The position numbers were made by a program, and so were the translations under genes. Below are positions 33,771 to 46,511 of a stretch of DNA of 64,000 bases, piece by piece (positions within the stretch are counted from its first letter, which is position 1; each line of letters opens with the position of its first letter). This DNA is from Sesamum alatum (taxonomy: Eukaryota > Streptophyta > Magnoliopsida > Lamiales > Pedaliaceae). The notes under the pieces are model-generated. The model saw only the letters and a program-made list of their open reading frames with translations. It did no database searches and was not told the DNA's origin. The stretch covers positions 29,063,636 through 29,127,635 of the forward strand of contig JACGWO010000002.1 in NCBI GenBank assembly GCA_034509735.1, given 5' to 3'.

Positions 33771-36700
33771 CGTCGTGATTCCTCGGGAAACAAAATTTTC
33801 CTTCTTTGACTGATACCAATTCACAAGAATCAGATCGTATGTGGTCATGAATGTTGGAAAACATACTATCAATTCTATGCTTAAATAGAAATATAAATTG
33901 CCAAAACAATTCATTATACAATATAAATTCTTCTTTTATTTCATCAACATTTCTTATGATTTCCAAGATGAAGTATGCTTTGAAATTTGATAATGCTTAA
34001 GGATATCAATTTTCCTTAGTTAACTGTTCTATAATTTTCTCCATAGATTTTAAATCATAGCCAGTTCAATCTGATCGTACCTCATTTTTTTGCATATAGA
34101 TTTTATATAGATTATTTTGATTATCAACTATAATTGTAGACTGTCATTTGCTGTAGTTGTAAATTTTAATCATTCTGGAATTCAATTTTACAATTTATCT
34201 GTATATTGTTCTTCTACTTTATACTTACATTTAGTATTTAATTCTATACTTTACTTTCTTTTATACAATTTGTAAGGGAAAAAAAAGGGGGGGTTAAGTA
34301 ACATGCTTAACTATTATAAATGAATAGGACCATTGCAATTTATTTTACATCTTTAAGTTCAGTTTCATAAAACATTAATGATAGAAGCATTGTTTTAGCT
34401 TATAAACTATTTGTCAGAAAAATAATATCTCAAGGAATACTTCACCTTATATTGATGCTTCTGGCCTAAAAACTTTTTCTTATACTGATACTCTTTCACA
34501 AAATCAAGGTATGCGCTTATCAAAATTAGAAATTTAATAATAATTTCACAATTAAAAGAAAATAGAAACTGTTGAAATTACTTCTTCTACAGTGTGAATT
34601 ATTCTTTTATTTGATATAATATTACTTTTCATTTTTTAACTAAGATAGCATATACTTTGATAATTGTTATTATATAAAAGGTTATGTTTAGTTAATTATA
34701 CTTTTTTTTCCTTGAAACATACTGAAGATCATGCTCTATTTATTTTGTTTTGAATATACCCATGTTCTTTTAATTATACTTATATGTATATATAATTTTC
34801 CTCGACAATAAAAATAAATGATTCACAAATACTTGAATTGGAACCACCTAACTAATAGTATGATAGTTGAATCTCTCATGAAACAAATCAAGTTTTACAG
34901 TTTGTGTATATTTATGCCATCTGAATTTTGTTTTCTGAATTAATACTTAATTTCATTCAAAAAAATATTTGAATTATTTCGTGTTTCTATTGTTCTTCTT
35001 TTTCTTTTGCTTTTCATTTCCTTTTTTTAACAAGATTTACATTGCTCAACTAGTAAAGATATTTGTAATTATTCATAATTACTATTGTATTAGTATTAAG
35101 GTTTTCTTTTTTTTTTTTTTATGAATTTGTTATTTAGTACATGTATTTAATTGTTTATATTTCTTTGTTTTCATTAAATTTGTATAACTAAGATTAAGTT
35201 ATCTCATTAAACTATTATATATGCCATAATATGCGAGGTTTACTTAATTAGTTTTCAAATCATTTTTTGCAATAATAACACAAATAATGGAAAAGTTTCC
35301 GTTGAGACAATTATTTTCATATTAATTCGTTTATCAATATTTATTTGGGCTTGAATTTCTGGCAATGCTCATTTATGTTTAGATGGTATATGAAACTCGC
35401 TTTTGTAATATTTTACTTTCTTTGTATATATGCCATTATTGTTTCATAATAATTTGAACCCCCCCCCTCATTGTATGCATGATTTAATTAATTTATTAGT
35501 ATTTAATGTTTTTATACATTAAATAATTTGAAAAACTATATGTATAAATTTAATATTTTATGAACTGCTCATTAGCCAAATGTATGTTGCACCCTTTTCT
35601 CTCCTAAAATATGCCCCGATCATTAATTTCAAAGATCAAGGATATTCATAAAATAAAAATTCTTATTTTCAAATTTACTTAATTTTAGATAAATATATTA
35701 AATAATATTTTTAATTATTCTAAAAATCTCTCCTTCTTCATCCATATTTCTTGTCATAAAATTTTTACATTAATTCATGTAATAATTTTAAGTTCAAAAA
35801 TATATATAAATTTCTCCCACACTATGAAAATCTATATGATCATTCGTACAATAACTTGGTACTTACACTAACATTTGTTTAACTTCTTTATAGGATTTTA
35901 TTTAATTTGTCTAAAACTTTTAATTGAGTATCCATTTAGATGCCCTCCAAGGAGCTGGTAGTGCACTGATTATGATATTTCAAGAATCAACAAACTTTTA
36001 CTATATCACTTTTTATTATTATATCCATCATACATGATAAACACGACAATTCTTGAGGAACTATTTTATATGAATCATTTGTTAAATAAAAAAAGAATCA
36101 TCTAATATATCGAGTTGACCAACATTTTGACATTTCATTTATTTTGTATTTAATTATTAAAATTTTATAATTATAATATTATTTTAATAAAAACATATGA
36201 ATGACGTGCAACGTACATATTCATTATTAGTATCTATAAAAGTATGAATATAAAAATTTCTTTTATTTCTGGATTCAATTAAACTAAGCTTGTAATATTC
36301 TTTTACTAAGGATAAATATGTAAAATAATTTACTTATTAATATCTATTAATTACTTTTACAGTATATTTATTTAATCTTATTAATTACTTTTCACATTAT
36401 CATACTTACTCCTATTAGTTACTTTCACATTATACTTATTTATTATTTTTTTATATTATATTCATAATATAATTTACTTAAAAACTAAGGTATTAATTAG
36501 TACTTTCACATTGCATTTATCTACTGTTATTAATTACTTTTCACATCGTAATTACTCCTATTAGTACTTTCACCTTATACTTATTATTTTATTATTTTAC
36601 ATTATTTTTATAATATAATTTACTTATTAGATCAAAAAAATACCTTTATGGTATAATATAGAATTAACTAAAAAAATTCTAAAAAATTGAAAGAATTTAA

Positions 36701-37194
36701 CACATTTCAAAATTTCCCAGCAAAGTTTCCAAGCACATATATAAATGATAATTAGTTAGATCAGTTGTCATGTTAACATTATTCATATTAAATCTGTTAA
36801 TTCTTTCACATTATACTTATTTATTATTATTGTATATTATATTCATAATATAATTTACTTATTATATCAAGAAAACCCTGATGGTAAAATATAAAACAAC
36901 TAGAAAAATTCATAAAAATCCAACAACAATCCGAGATACCAATACACCCTAAGAAGATTAACTCCGGCAAATGAAAGGATGGAAGTTGCAAAAATTAAAA
37001 AATATGCAGGACCAAAATGCTATTCTAGGAAGTTAAAGGACGAAAACGCTAAATCACCTAAGTTATTGGACTAAAAAATGCATTTAAGCCAAATAAAATA
37101 TTAAAAAGCATTTTATAGGTGAATACACATTTTAATATGTAATAAAACTTGAAAATGTGTAAAAATTACTCTTAAATCATCAATATAAAAACCG
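33771..37194. other. AT-rich intergenic DNA
   Basis: Very AT-rich with no coding frame above background. The interval about 36340-36600 repeats phrases such as TTAATTACTTTTCACAT several times. At 37020-37090 the minus strand starts GGCTTAAATGCATTTTTTAG, like a MULE terminus, but no partner was found. Confidence 0.5.
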
Positions 37195-37199
37195 ATTTT
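37195..37199. repeat. TSD of element C, left copy
   Basis: ATTTT, against GTTTT at 46415-46419: four of five bases match. Confidence 0.65.
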
Positions 37200-39186
37200 T
37201 GAAAGATTGTGGATCGTCCCGGAAAATAGCGCGAATGTGGAAGCGCGGTATAAAATTAAATACAAAAATTAAAGCATGCTTTTAATAAAATAAAAGAACA
37301 CGTTCAAGGGGTGTACCCTTGAAGTTCCCGGGCGTTCGGTGTATCTCATGAATTAAAAGCATAAAAGAAATTATGGAGGCCATAGGATTAAAAAAAATAA
37401 AGAGGGACGAAAGAATTAAATCAGAACCTACCGATTGTCGTTTTCGTCTTCTAACCGGTACTCGCGTTGTTCCCCGTTTTGCACCAAATCTCATGTTCGA
37501 GACTCTCCAAACAGTAACACGCAATCCACCCACGTACCTTGCACGTCGTGCTAGCGAACGAACAAGTATTATTTTGGCGAGGATGAATTAATCACATGTT
37601 ATTAATTAACGGTATTAATTCTCCTAAGCTCGATTGTTCCAAGAACAAAAGAACAAGAAAAATATTTTCTTGTGTGTGAGAGAGAGTGGGTGGACGAGAG
37701 GGAGAGAGGAGAGAACCGAGTAGTGTGTGTGTGTGTGTGTGTTGGAGTTTCATCACTTTTCAAATAGTGAGAGGCTAGGACTATTTATAGAGGAGGAGTT
37801 TAATCCTCTTTAAACTCCAACTCTAAAGAAGATTATTTTGACTAGGATTTTGACCGAGTCAAAGTCCTAGTCAAAGTAATATTTGACCTAGTCAAATTAA
37901 TCCTAGTCATCCATCTCTCCCATTCCATCTCAACCATTAATTTAATTTAATGGAATATTTAAATCCTATTAAATATTCCAAAGGCCAAATAAATATAATA
38001 AATATAAATATTTATTCTAAGGCCATTAAATTAATTCTCTAATAAATCTAATTTATTAGATTAATACCTTTCATCAAATAAAATGAATTAATTCTCCAAG
38101 AAAATAAAGGACCCAATTAAATCCAATTTAATCATTCCTTTTCTCCAAAATTTAATTCTAAATTAAATAGTTAATGTGTGTGGATTGTGTGTGACTCTTT
38201 AGGTTCACCATTCAGCTAGACTTGGTCGGATTTCTAGAATCCGTCCGTTATCATGGGTGGCCATCTAGCAACGGTCCATGGCACTAGAGACTAGGTGAAT
38301 TTTCCGGGATGAACATTTAGGCTCTAACAGTACACTTGTCCTTCTGTCTACGGTCTCACCACTTAGGGTCTAGGGCACGGAAAATGCAGCTACCCATTTT
38401 GGGACCTAAGTGTCGGTCTGTCCTTACTAAACGCCGCAAGGGAAACCTTCCTTTCTGTTCAGTTACTGTGGCCACAGATTTTAGAGACAAGACACAGAGC
38501 ATACGTGAGACTCAACTGTCAATGCCTTTGACAGGAGACAGATCCTTTCTTGGAAACTACTGTTACTCTGTATACCAGAGCTGCACTAGACATGACTTAT
38601 GACTACTCAAGTGGTTCTTGGCAATCTCTCACCATGTCTAAGATACAGACCTGATATACAGGTAAACTCAGCAGTTCCTCAAGTCAAAGGACTTGACCTG
38701 TACCGTTGGAACCGGGAACACACGTCATACCAAGCCGACCCTACTCAAGGTCCTCCGTAAGACGGTTCCCGCAAGTCACCTCAGTCAGCTGCTTCCTAGC
38801 AGGCTAACCCACTAACACTGCTTAGACGACCTTCGTCCCCCGTCGATGAAATACGACAGCAGATGCTTAGTGCAAGTCTCAACGGGAATCTCGGTACCCA
38901 TTTTCGAGATTCCTTGACTTGGAGATTTCTGGACTGATTCGGCGGGACTGATTTCATGGACCTACCTCCAAGCGTAGTCCCTGTCCTCGAAATAGATTTT
39001 CAATCTGTGGGCTTTGTTTGCGTAGTGAACAGATAATCATAAAGCAGATAAAGTGAACGCCAACAATGTGATGCCAAATGAATTTCACTTCTTTATTCAT
39101 TAATAGTTTGTCAAAACACTGAAAATTGTTTAGACTTAGGTTGCAGTTGCCTGCCAAGATTGGCTACATGGTCACCTATTCTAACA
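37200..39186 (-). repeat. 3' LTR of element C
   Basis: 1987 bp. Starts TGAAAGATTGTGG on the plus strand and ends ACCTATTCTAACA. LTR-end hairpin 37303-37323, TATA box TATAAATA at 37782-37789 (minus), GT microsatellite 37720-37741, CCATGG-type block 38251-38281 (one box TCATGG). Confidence 0.92.
37303..37323 (-). other. LTR-end hairpin, 3' LTR of C
   Basis: Arms TTCAAGGG and CCCTTGAA, perfect, around GTGTA (TACAC in element sense). Confidence 0.7.
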
Positions 39187-39201
39187 ATCTCCCACTTGAC
39201 C

Positions 39202-42200
39202 TTACAACCAATCGCCCATATGTCTAATCCCCATCTTCTCAAGATGTTGCGTATGAGCGCTCTGCGATATAGGCTTTGTCAGCGGATCTTCTGTATTGTC
39301 TGCTGAGTTGACTCGGTCCATCCGAATGTCACCTCTTCCTACCATTTCTCTTAGAAGATGGTAGCGTCTAAGAATGTGTTTGGAACGGTGATGAGATCTC
39401 GGTTCCTTTGCTTGTGCTATTGCACCGTTGTTATCACAGAAGATGACAACGGGCTCGGCGATGCTAGGCACCACACCCAACTCTTGGATGTAGTTTCTCA
39501 TCCAAACCGCTTCCTTGGCAGCTTCTGATGCTGCTATGTATTTAGCCTCTGTGGTGGAGTCAGCAGTGGTTGCTTGCTTGGAACTTTTCCAAGCCACTAC
39601 TCCTCCATTGAGCTTGAATACATAACCCGATTGAGACTTAGCATCATCGTCATCAGACTGGAAGCTAGGGTCGCTAAAACCTTCCAGGATTAGTTCTCCA
39701 TTGCCATAGACTAAGAACATTTCCTTAGTCCTTCTTAGGTACTTAAGGATTCCCTTAACAACATTCCAATGTGCCTCTCCTGCACAAGACTGATATCTGC
39801 TTGTTATGCTCAAAGCGTAAGCAATGTCAGGCCTGGTGCAGTGGACCGCATATTGGATGCTTCCTACGGCAGAAGCATAGGGGATGACTTTCATCCTTTC
39901 AAGTTCCTCATCAGTCCGCGGGGACTGCTTCTTGGATAACTTGATCCCATGCCTCATAGGAAGGAATCCTCATTTGGAGTTGTCCATTCGATATCTCTTT
40001 AGGACTTTCTCTATATACGAGTTTTGAGTGAGCCCTAGCATCCTTTTAGATCTGTCCCTGATAATCTGGATGCCTAGGATGTAGGAGGCTTCACCCAAAT
40101 CTTTCATGGAAAACTGGATTGATAACCATGCTTTTGTGTCACCCAACATTCTAATATCATTACCAATGAGTATAATGTCATCCATATAAAGCACCAGGAA
40201 CACTATAGAGCTCCCACTGACCTTCTTGTATACACAAGGGTAGGATTTGTTTTTGATGAAGCCATAGCCCCGTATTACTTCATGAAAGCGAATGTTCCAA
40301 CTTCGGGATGCTTGTTTGAGGCCATAGATGGACTTCTGGAGACGACAGACCTTCTGTTCTTCTCTAGTGACTGTGAAACCCTTCGGCTGATCCATATAGA
40401 TCTCTTCCTCAACGAAACCGTCAAGGAAGGCCATTTTCACGTCCATCTGCCATATCTCATAGTCATACCATGCTGCTATGGCGAGCAGGATCCGAATGGA
40501 CTTAGCCATGGCTACCGGCGAGTAGGTATCCTCAAAATCGACCCCAAGTCGTTGAGTGTATCCCTTAGCTACTAGCCTAGCCTTAAAGGTTGTGACTTCT
40601 CCATCAACGCCATGTTTGCGCTTGTAGACCCACTTGCAGCCAACTGGCTTAACACCTTTCGGTAGATCTAAAAGTCTCCAGACTTGGTTCTCGCTCATAG
40701 AGTCCATTTCGATTTTCATGGCCTCAAGCCATTTCCCGGAGTCGATGTCAGACATCGCTTCCCCGTATGTCTTAGGATCGTTATCCAGTAGACCGGTCGT
40801 ATTTAGAAAGCCATATCTCACAGGAGGTCTGAACTCTCTAGTGGACCTACGGAGAAGGGGAACGTCAGTGGCGATTGTGGGCGCTGACTGTATCGGAGCT
40901 GGCAGTTCAGGAACCGGGGCTGGCTGTTCCTGAGGTTGTCCTTCATGCCTAGCATGTTGGACATCTCAAGGTCGCTCAGTCCTTCGGGTGTCTATCCTGA
41001 ATCCTCTAAGTGAGGATTCCACGGCTACCTCTGATGACTGGATTCCATCACTTGATTCCTCAGGGATCAGCTCATCAGGTTGGATATCCTCTGGGAAGCC
41101 TTGCTCCAAGAACACTGCATTCCTTGAAACAAACATCTTTTGTTCCAAGGTGTCATAAAAGTAATAACCCGCAGTTTCTTTAGGGTATCTAACAAACATG
41201 CATAAGCTAGACCTGGATTCTAGCTTATCTCCCACTAACCTCTTGACGTATGCGGGGCTATCCCACACATTCAAGTAGTTGTAGGACGCAGGCTTGCCGT
41301 GCCATATCTCATATGGCGTTTGGGTCAAATACACTGGTTGGCGCCAAATTTAACAACTTGGCCGCCGTTTCCAATGCGTAGCCCCAAAAGGACAAGGGCA
41401 ATTTGGTAAAATTCATCATGGATCGTACCATGTCCAACAGGGTTCGATTCCTCCTTTCAGAGACACCATTTAATTGTGGTGTCCCGGGAGGTGTCCATTC
41501 TGAAATTATATCGTTTTCTTTTAGATAATTAAGGAACTCGGTACTGAGGTATTCACCGCCTCGGTCTGACCGTAAGACTTTAATTTTGTAGTTGGTTTGG
41601 TTCTCTACTTCAAGTCTGAATTCTTTAAACCTCTCAAGAGCTTTAGACTTGTACCTCATTAGGTAAACATAACCATATCGTGAATGATCATTGGTAAAGG
41701 TTATGAAGTAGGAGAACCCACCTCGGGCCTGCGTCCTTAGTGGTCCACATACGTCTGTATGGACCAAGTCCAACAGACCTATGGCAAGCCTGCTTTGTCC
41801 TACAAAGGGCTTCTTGGTCATTTTCCCTCTTAGACAAGATTCACAAGTTGGTAGCTCACTCAAGTCCCCTACCTCTAGGTTCCTTGAGTCTACCAATCTT
41901 TTCATCCTATCTTGGGATATGTGACCTAGCCTAGCGTGCCACAGTCGTGCGTTCCCGTTGTTATCTATTTTACATTTGTGTTGAGCGTTAAGAACGAAGT
42001 TCGTTTGTTGCAAGATATAGAGCCCATTATTTAATGTACCAAGTAGATGAGCAATTCCACACCTCATCAAATAAAAGGAATTTTTATTGATCATAAACTC
42101 ATGACCACTATTGTCTAACAATGGAATGGAAATGATGTTTTTAATCATACTAGGTACAAAATAAAATTGCTCTAATTCTATGCTAATACGATCACTAACT

Positions 42201-43255
42201 ACTAGAGTGGCAGATCCTACTGCTTCTGCCGAGATGGCTTTGCCATTCCCAAGCTTCAGGATCATATCCCCGCTACCCAATTTTCTGCTTCTTTTCAGCA
42301 CCTGCAAATCATTGCAAATGTGAGCTCCACAGCCGGTATCTAATACCCAAGAGGCAGAATTAGTGACCATATTGACCTCAATCACAAATATACCTTAGTT
42401 CGAGAAGAGTTTGGGGCACTCCCTGTTCCAATGCCCTTTCTCATGGCAATTGATACATATGTCATATGCCTTCGACTGTTGCTTGGAGACAACCTTTCCC
42501 TTTCCTTTGCCTTTCCCCTCTTTGGCAGTGACAACACTCTTAGTGTTCGTAGCTGCTTTGACGGCTTTTCCCTTCCCTTTCTTCCTTTTCCAACGTCCGG
42601 CACCCTTGCCTTTCATTTTGGAAGTTGAAGCACCTCCAAATAATACCGAAGGCGTGGACGTCTTAGTCGTTGCCTCGTATTGCACCAACATATTAATGAA
42701 CTCATGAATGCCCTTCTCAAGTGCGTTCATGTTTTAGTTGATGATAAATTGGTCAAAGGAGGGTGGGAGTGACTGAAGGATCACATCTATGTACGTTTCA
42801 TTGTCGAGGCCTGCCTTTAGGTCCTCGAGCTTTTCCACCAGGGTAAGCATTTTAACCCAGTGCTCTTGTACAGAGGATCCTTCTGTCATTTTGGTTCCAA
42901 AGAACGCCTTGGTCGCGACATACCTAGTATGCCGATCCGAGATTACATAGCAATCCTTAAGGCGAGCCATAATGGAAGGGACATCGTCTAGCCTTTCATA
43001 CTTCTTCTGAATCTCATTCGTCATTGAAGCAAGTATGACGATATGGACCTTCCGGTTATCCTTATGCCAAGTCTCGAACGTCTCACGTTCTTCTGGCGTG
43101 GATCCTTCCGGCAAGGTCCTAGGGAGAGGCTCGTCCATGACGTAGCCTTGGTTCTCATAATCCAGGACTATCCTGAGATTGCGCAACTAGTCGTTGTAAT
43201 TGGTTCCATTGAATTTGTTTGTCTCAAGTATGGTTGAAAGTGGGTTCTTAGACAT
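39202..43255 (-). pseudogene. element C gag-pol
   Basis: Begins at the ATG complement 43253-43255 (MSKNPLS). Breaks in order: TAG at 43187-43189 where relatives have Trp; TAA at the end of the 43186-42734 piece; TAA at 42395-42397 where E has CAA, just after the CCHC knuckle CINCHEKGHWNREC; a frameshift near 41320 between the integrase pieces; TGA near 40966 (Arg in relatives); TGA at 39970-39972 (CGA in E). Protease DTGCGAH, integrase HARLGHIS, SDRGGEY and SERRNRT, reverse transcriptase with YMDD (LYMDDIILIG, where E has YVDD), and RNase H TTEAKYIAASEAAKE and DNNGAIAQA are all present. It ends MGDWL then TAA. Confidence 0.9.
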
Positions 43256-43629
43256 TTTAAATCTACATTTAAAAGAGAGTTCGCGATCAGCAGAATACAA
43301 TAGATGGTGGTTTGATAAAAAATTAAATGCATGATCTTTAGTCATTTAATGCTCCCACTATTTATACGAAAACACGGTACTCTCAAATGTGATTTTCGGG
43401 AAACCCTTTCCTAGTGGGCTTGGGATCCACAGCGATTTTTCCCATACCCCGCTTTTACGATTCACATGGAAAAAGAACGTGTGCGAGGTATACCATAGCA
43501 TTCTCGTTCCACAAGATTCCCAAGATTATTGCCTCACCCTTTCACAAGATCCCGAGGACTCCAAGCGAATTATGTTAATCGGGCGTTAGATCCGACCCAA
43601 TCAATCGAGCCATAGACCCACTGCTACCC

Positions 43630-43723
43630 CCACGACTCGTGAGACAGGTAACAACGGTTTTATTTTTCATTCATGACACAGTGCAGCTTCTTTTAAGTAC
43701 AATAACGTGCCACGACTCGTGAG
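43630..43723 (-). other. paired leader quasi-palindromes, element C
   Basis: CCACGACTCGTGAG at 43630-43643 and 43710-43723. Confidence 0.6.
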
Positions 43724-44772
43724 ACCACGCTATTGACCTAAATAAGCCTACTCACTATGCCATGAATTGGAAGGCATGGACAAACTCCTAGAGTTCATGT
43801 CCATTTAGTCTAAGGTCTAATATTTGGACATTGGTCCAACCAATGTGAGAGTAGTAAATGACCGAGATCTCATAATATAAAATATCTACACATTCATCCA
43901 TAATGCGTAATAAATAAATTGCATCCGTAGAAGTTATATGATAAATAAAGCGCCATTCATCCATCATAATAACCACATGCAAAATTAAAGCCTAGCACGC
44001 CCCTGTTGGATGATCACGAGCCCGAATCCTATGCGATCCACTGAGCCCGCAGTGGATCTATGGTCAATCTAGTGTTGGTCCTATACTATTACATTAATAG
44101 TAACCCAATCATCATTCTGATGGGCCTTGGTCTCTTTTCTCTTTCTCCTCTTCATGGAAACGCCTTGGAACCTCCAGTCTGGGCTCTCCATGTGGACCTT
44201 CCTTCTTCTCCATCAATTACATAAAATTGAAACCTCACTCCTATTCTACTCTCATTACATATTAAAAATAGAATCCCCAGCGAAAAACCCGGGGGGGGGG
44301 GGAGTACATAAGGAGGGAGATACAATGCCTTATTATTCCAAGGCAACTAGAAAGAGAGAAGGAGAAAGCAGTAAAAGACGCACACGGGCCCAACATGAAA
44401 TTAAACCATACATTCGGTCTAGGGCTCGTGATTATCCGCTTCCATCCAACACACATAATCATATGATCAAATCACATAATAACAATATACCAATAATACA
44501 TGATTACCAATCACAATTATCCAAAATAAATGCGTAACGTGTGAAAATATGGCATAACCGTTGACAATAACATTTTCTCGTTTTAGGAAAACCTTTCCTC
44601 ATTATTTTTAAGTAAAATATCCTCGGGATTCCAAATCCAATATATTTTACTTCCCAAAATAATGTCTTAGAAAATTAGGCAAAAATTGAACAAAAAAAAA
44701 AATTTCAGAATTAATTAAAAAATTAAAACTTAAAAATAAACAAAATAAAAATAGGGAAAAACCCTAGCAACA

Positions 44773-45292
44773 ACGACAGCTGGCTGCTGCCACCGGCAGC
44801 AGCCAGCCGGTGTGCGCGTAGGGCAGTATGCTCAGCCTGCCATCCCTGTGCGCGCGCAGGCGCTACCTGACCGGGCGCGCGCGCGCAGGCCCCTGCCTGC
44901 GTGCGCGCGCGCCTGGTCGGTAGCAGGCTGCGCGGCCTGGCGCTCCGGCAGGCTGTTGCGCGCGCAGGCTCCCTTGCCCGCGCGCGCGCTGGCCTGCTGG
45001 CAGCCAGCCGCGCATCTGCCCAGCGCAGTGCGTGCGCGCACGCGCACTAAGCGCGTGCGCCTGGCGGCGCCGCCTGGTGCCCGCGTGCGCGCAGACTCTC
45101 CAGCACTCATTCGCGCGCGCGTAGACACCCTCGTCTGCGCACGCGCGCGCCTGGAAACACCGCCCTGTGCGTGCGCTCGCGCGTGGCCCCTCTGGTCGCG
45201 CGTGCGGGCGCACAGACATCCGGCAGGCTGGCTTAGCGTGTGCGCGCGGGCTTCCCTGCCCATATGCGCGCGTGCCCGGCCAGCGGCCTGCC
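44773..45292 (-). other. GC-rich leader block with stem-loops, element C
   Basis: About 520 bp of GCGC-rich sequence like that in E. A clear stem-loop is at about 44873-44912 (inner arms GCAGGC/GCCTGC, loop CCCT), and a weaker one at about 45113-45152 (AGAC/GTCT). Open frames up to 162 codons in both strands here are composition artefacts. The block is cut at 45292 by the fusion to LTR sequence. Confidence 0.65.
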
Positions 45293-46414
45293 TGATTTAA
45301 TTTAATGGAATACTTAAATCCTATTAAATATTCCAAAGGACCCGATTAAATCCAATTTAATCATTCTATTTCTCCAATATTTAATTTTAAATTAAATAGT
45401 TAATGTGTGTGGATTGTGTGTGACTCTTTAGGTTCACCATTCAACTAGACTTGGTCGGATTTCTAGAATCCGTCCGTTACCATGGGTGGCCATCTAGCAA
45501 CGGTCCATGGCACTAGAGACTAGGTGAATTTTCGGGGATGAACATTTAGGCTCTAACAGTACACTCGTCCTTCTGTCTACGGTCTCACCACTTAGGGTCT
45601 AGGGCACGGAAAATGTAGGTACCCATTTTGGACCTAAGTGTCGGTCTGTCCTTACTAAACGCCGCAAGGGAAACCTTCTCTTCTGTTCAGTTACTGTGGC
45701 CACAGATTTTAGGGACAAGACACAGAGCATACGTGAGACTCAACTGTCAATGCCTTTGACAGGAGACAGATCCCTTCTTGGAAACTACTGTCACTCTGTA
45801 TACCGGAGCTGCACTAGACATGGCTTATGACTATTCAAGTGCTTCTTGGCAATCTCTCACCATGTCTAAGATAAAGACCTGATATACAGGTAAACTCAGC
45901 AGTTCCTCAAGTCAAAGGACTTGACCTGTACCGTTGGAACCGGGAACGCACGTCATACCTAGCCGACCCTACTCAAGGTCCTCCGTAAGACAGTTTCCCG
46001 CGAGTCACCTTATTCAGCTGCTTCGTAGCAGGCTAACCCACTAACACTGCTTAGACGACCTTCATCCCCCATCGATGAAATACGACAGCAGATGCTTAGT
46101 GCAAGTCTCAAGGGGAATCTCGGTACCCATTTTCGAGATTCCTTGACTTGGAGATTTTCGGACTGATTCGGCGGGACTGATTTCATGGACCTACCTCCAA
46201 GCGTAGTCCCAGTCCCCGAAATAGGTTTTCAGTCCGTGGGCTTTGTTTGCATAGTGAACAGATAATCATAAAGCAGATAAAGTGAACGCCAACAAAGTGA
46301 TGCCAAATGAATTTCACTTCTTTATTCATTAATAGTTTATCAAAACACTGAAATTGTCTAGACATAGGTTACATTTGTCTGCCAGGATTGGCTACATGGT
46401 CACCTATTCTAACA
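45293..46414 (-). repeat. truncated 5' LTR of element C
   Basis: Corresponds to the U3 side of the LTR, roughly 37935-39186 of the 3' LTR, with a further internal deletion of about 130 bp near 45340 (the sequence jumps from TATTCCAAAG to GACCCGATTAAAT). The LTR-end hairpin and TATA box are gone. The CCATGG-bounded block is kept at 45480-45510. Confidence 0.85.
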
Positions 46415-46511
46415 GTTTTTAGAGAGAAGAAAAAAAAGGGCACATAATTATATGTAAACATTATCTATGCTACTATAAAATGTATAAGTTGAAGAGGCCT
46501 TTAGAAATTTT

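Larger units (their letters stand above)
37200..46414 (-). mobile_element. Ty1/copia element C with truncated 5' LTR
   Basis: Minus strand. 3' LTR 37200-39186, polypurine tract 39188-39197, gag-pol 39202-43255, leader 43256-45292, then directly U3-type LTR sequence 45293-46414. The primer-binding site and about 0.75-0.85 kb of the 5' LTR (TATA box, R and U5) are missing, so one deletion fused leader to U3. The shared parts of the LTRs differ by about 4% in a 240-bp stretch compared by eye. It cannot be transcribed from its own 5' LTR or reverse transcribed normally. Confidence 0.9.

Noticed and set aside
33760..33966. 68-codon minus-strand frame in AT-rich DNA
   Set aside because: No recognisable motif, no neighbours, expected by chance in 3.4 kb of spacer.
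44291..44302. Run of 12 G in the C leader, considered as a G-quadruplex or central polypurine tract
   Set aside because: The equivalent place in E (about 55257-55263) has only seven G, so it is better explained as homopolymer expansion or a sequencing artefact.
44812..45336. Open frames of 143-162 codons
   Set aside because: Same artefact in the GC block of element C; one of them crosses the leader/LTR fusion point.
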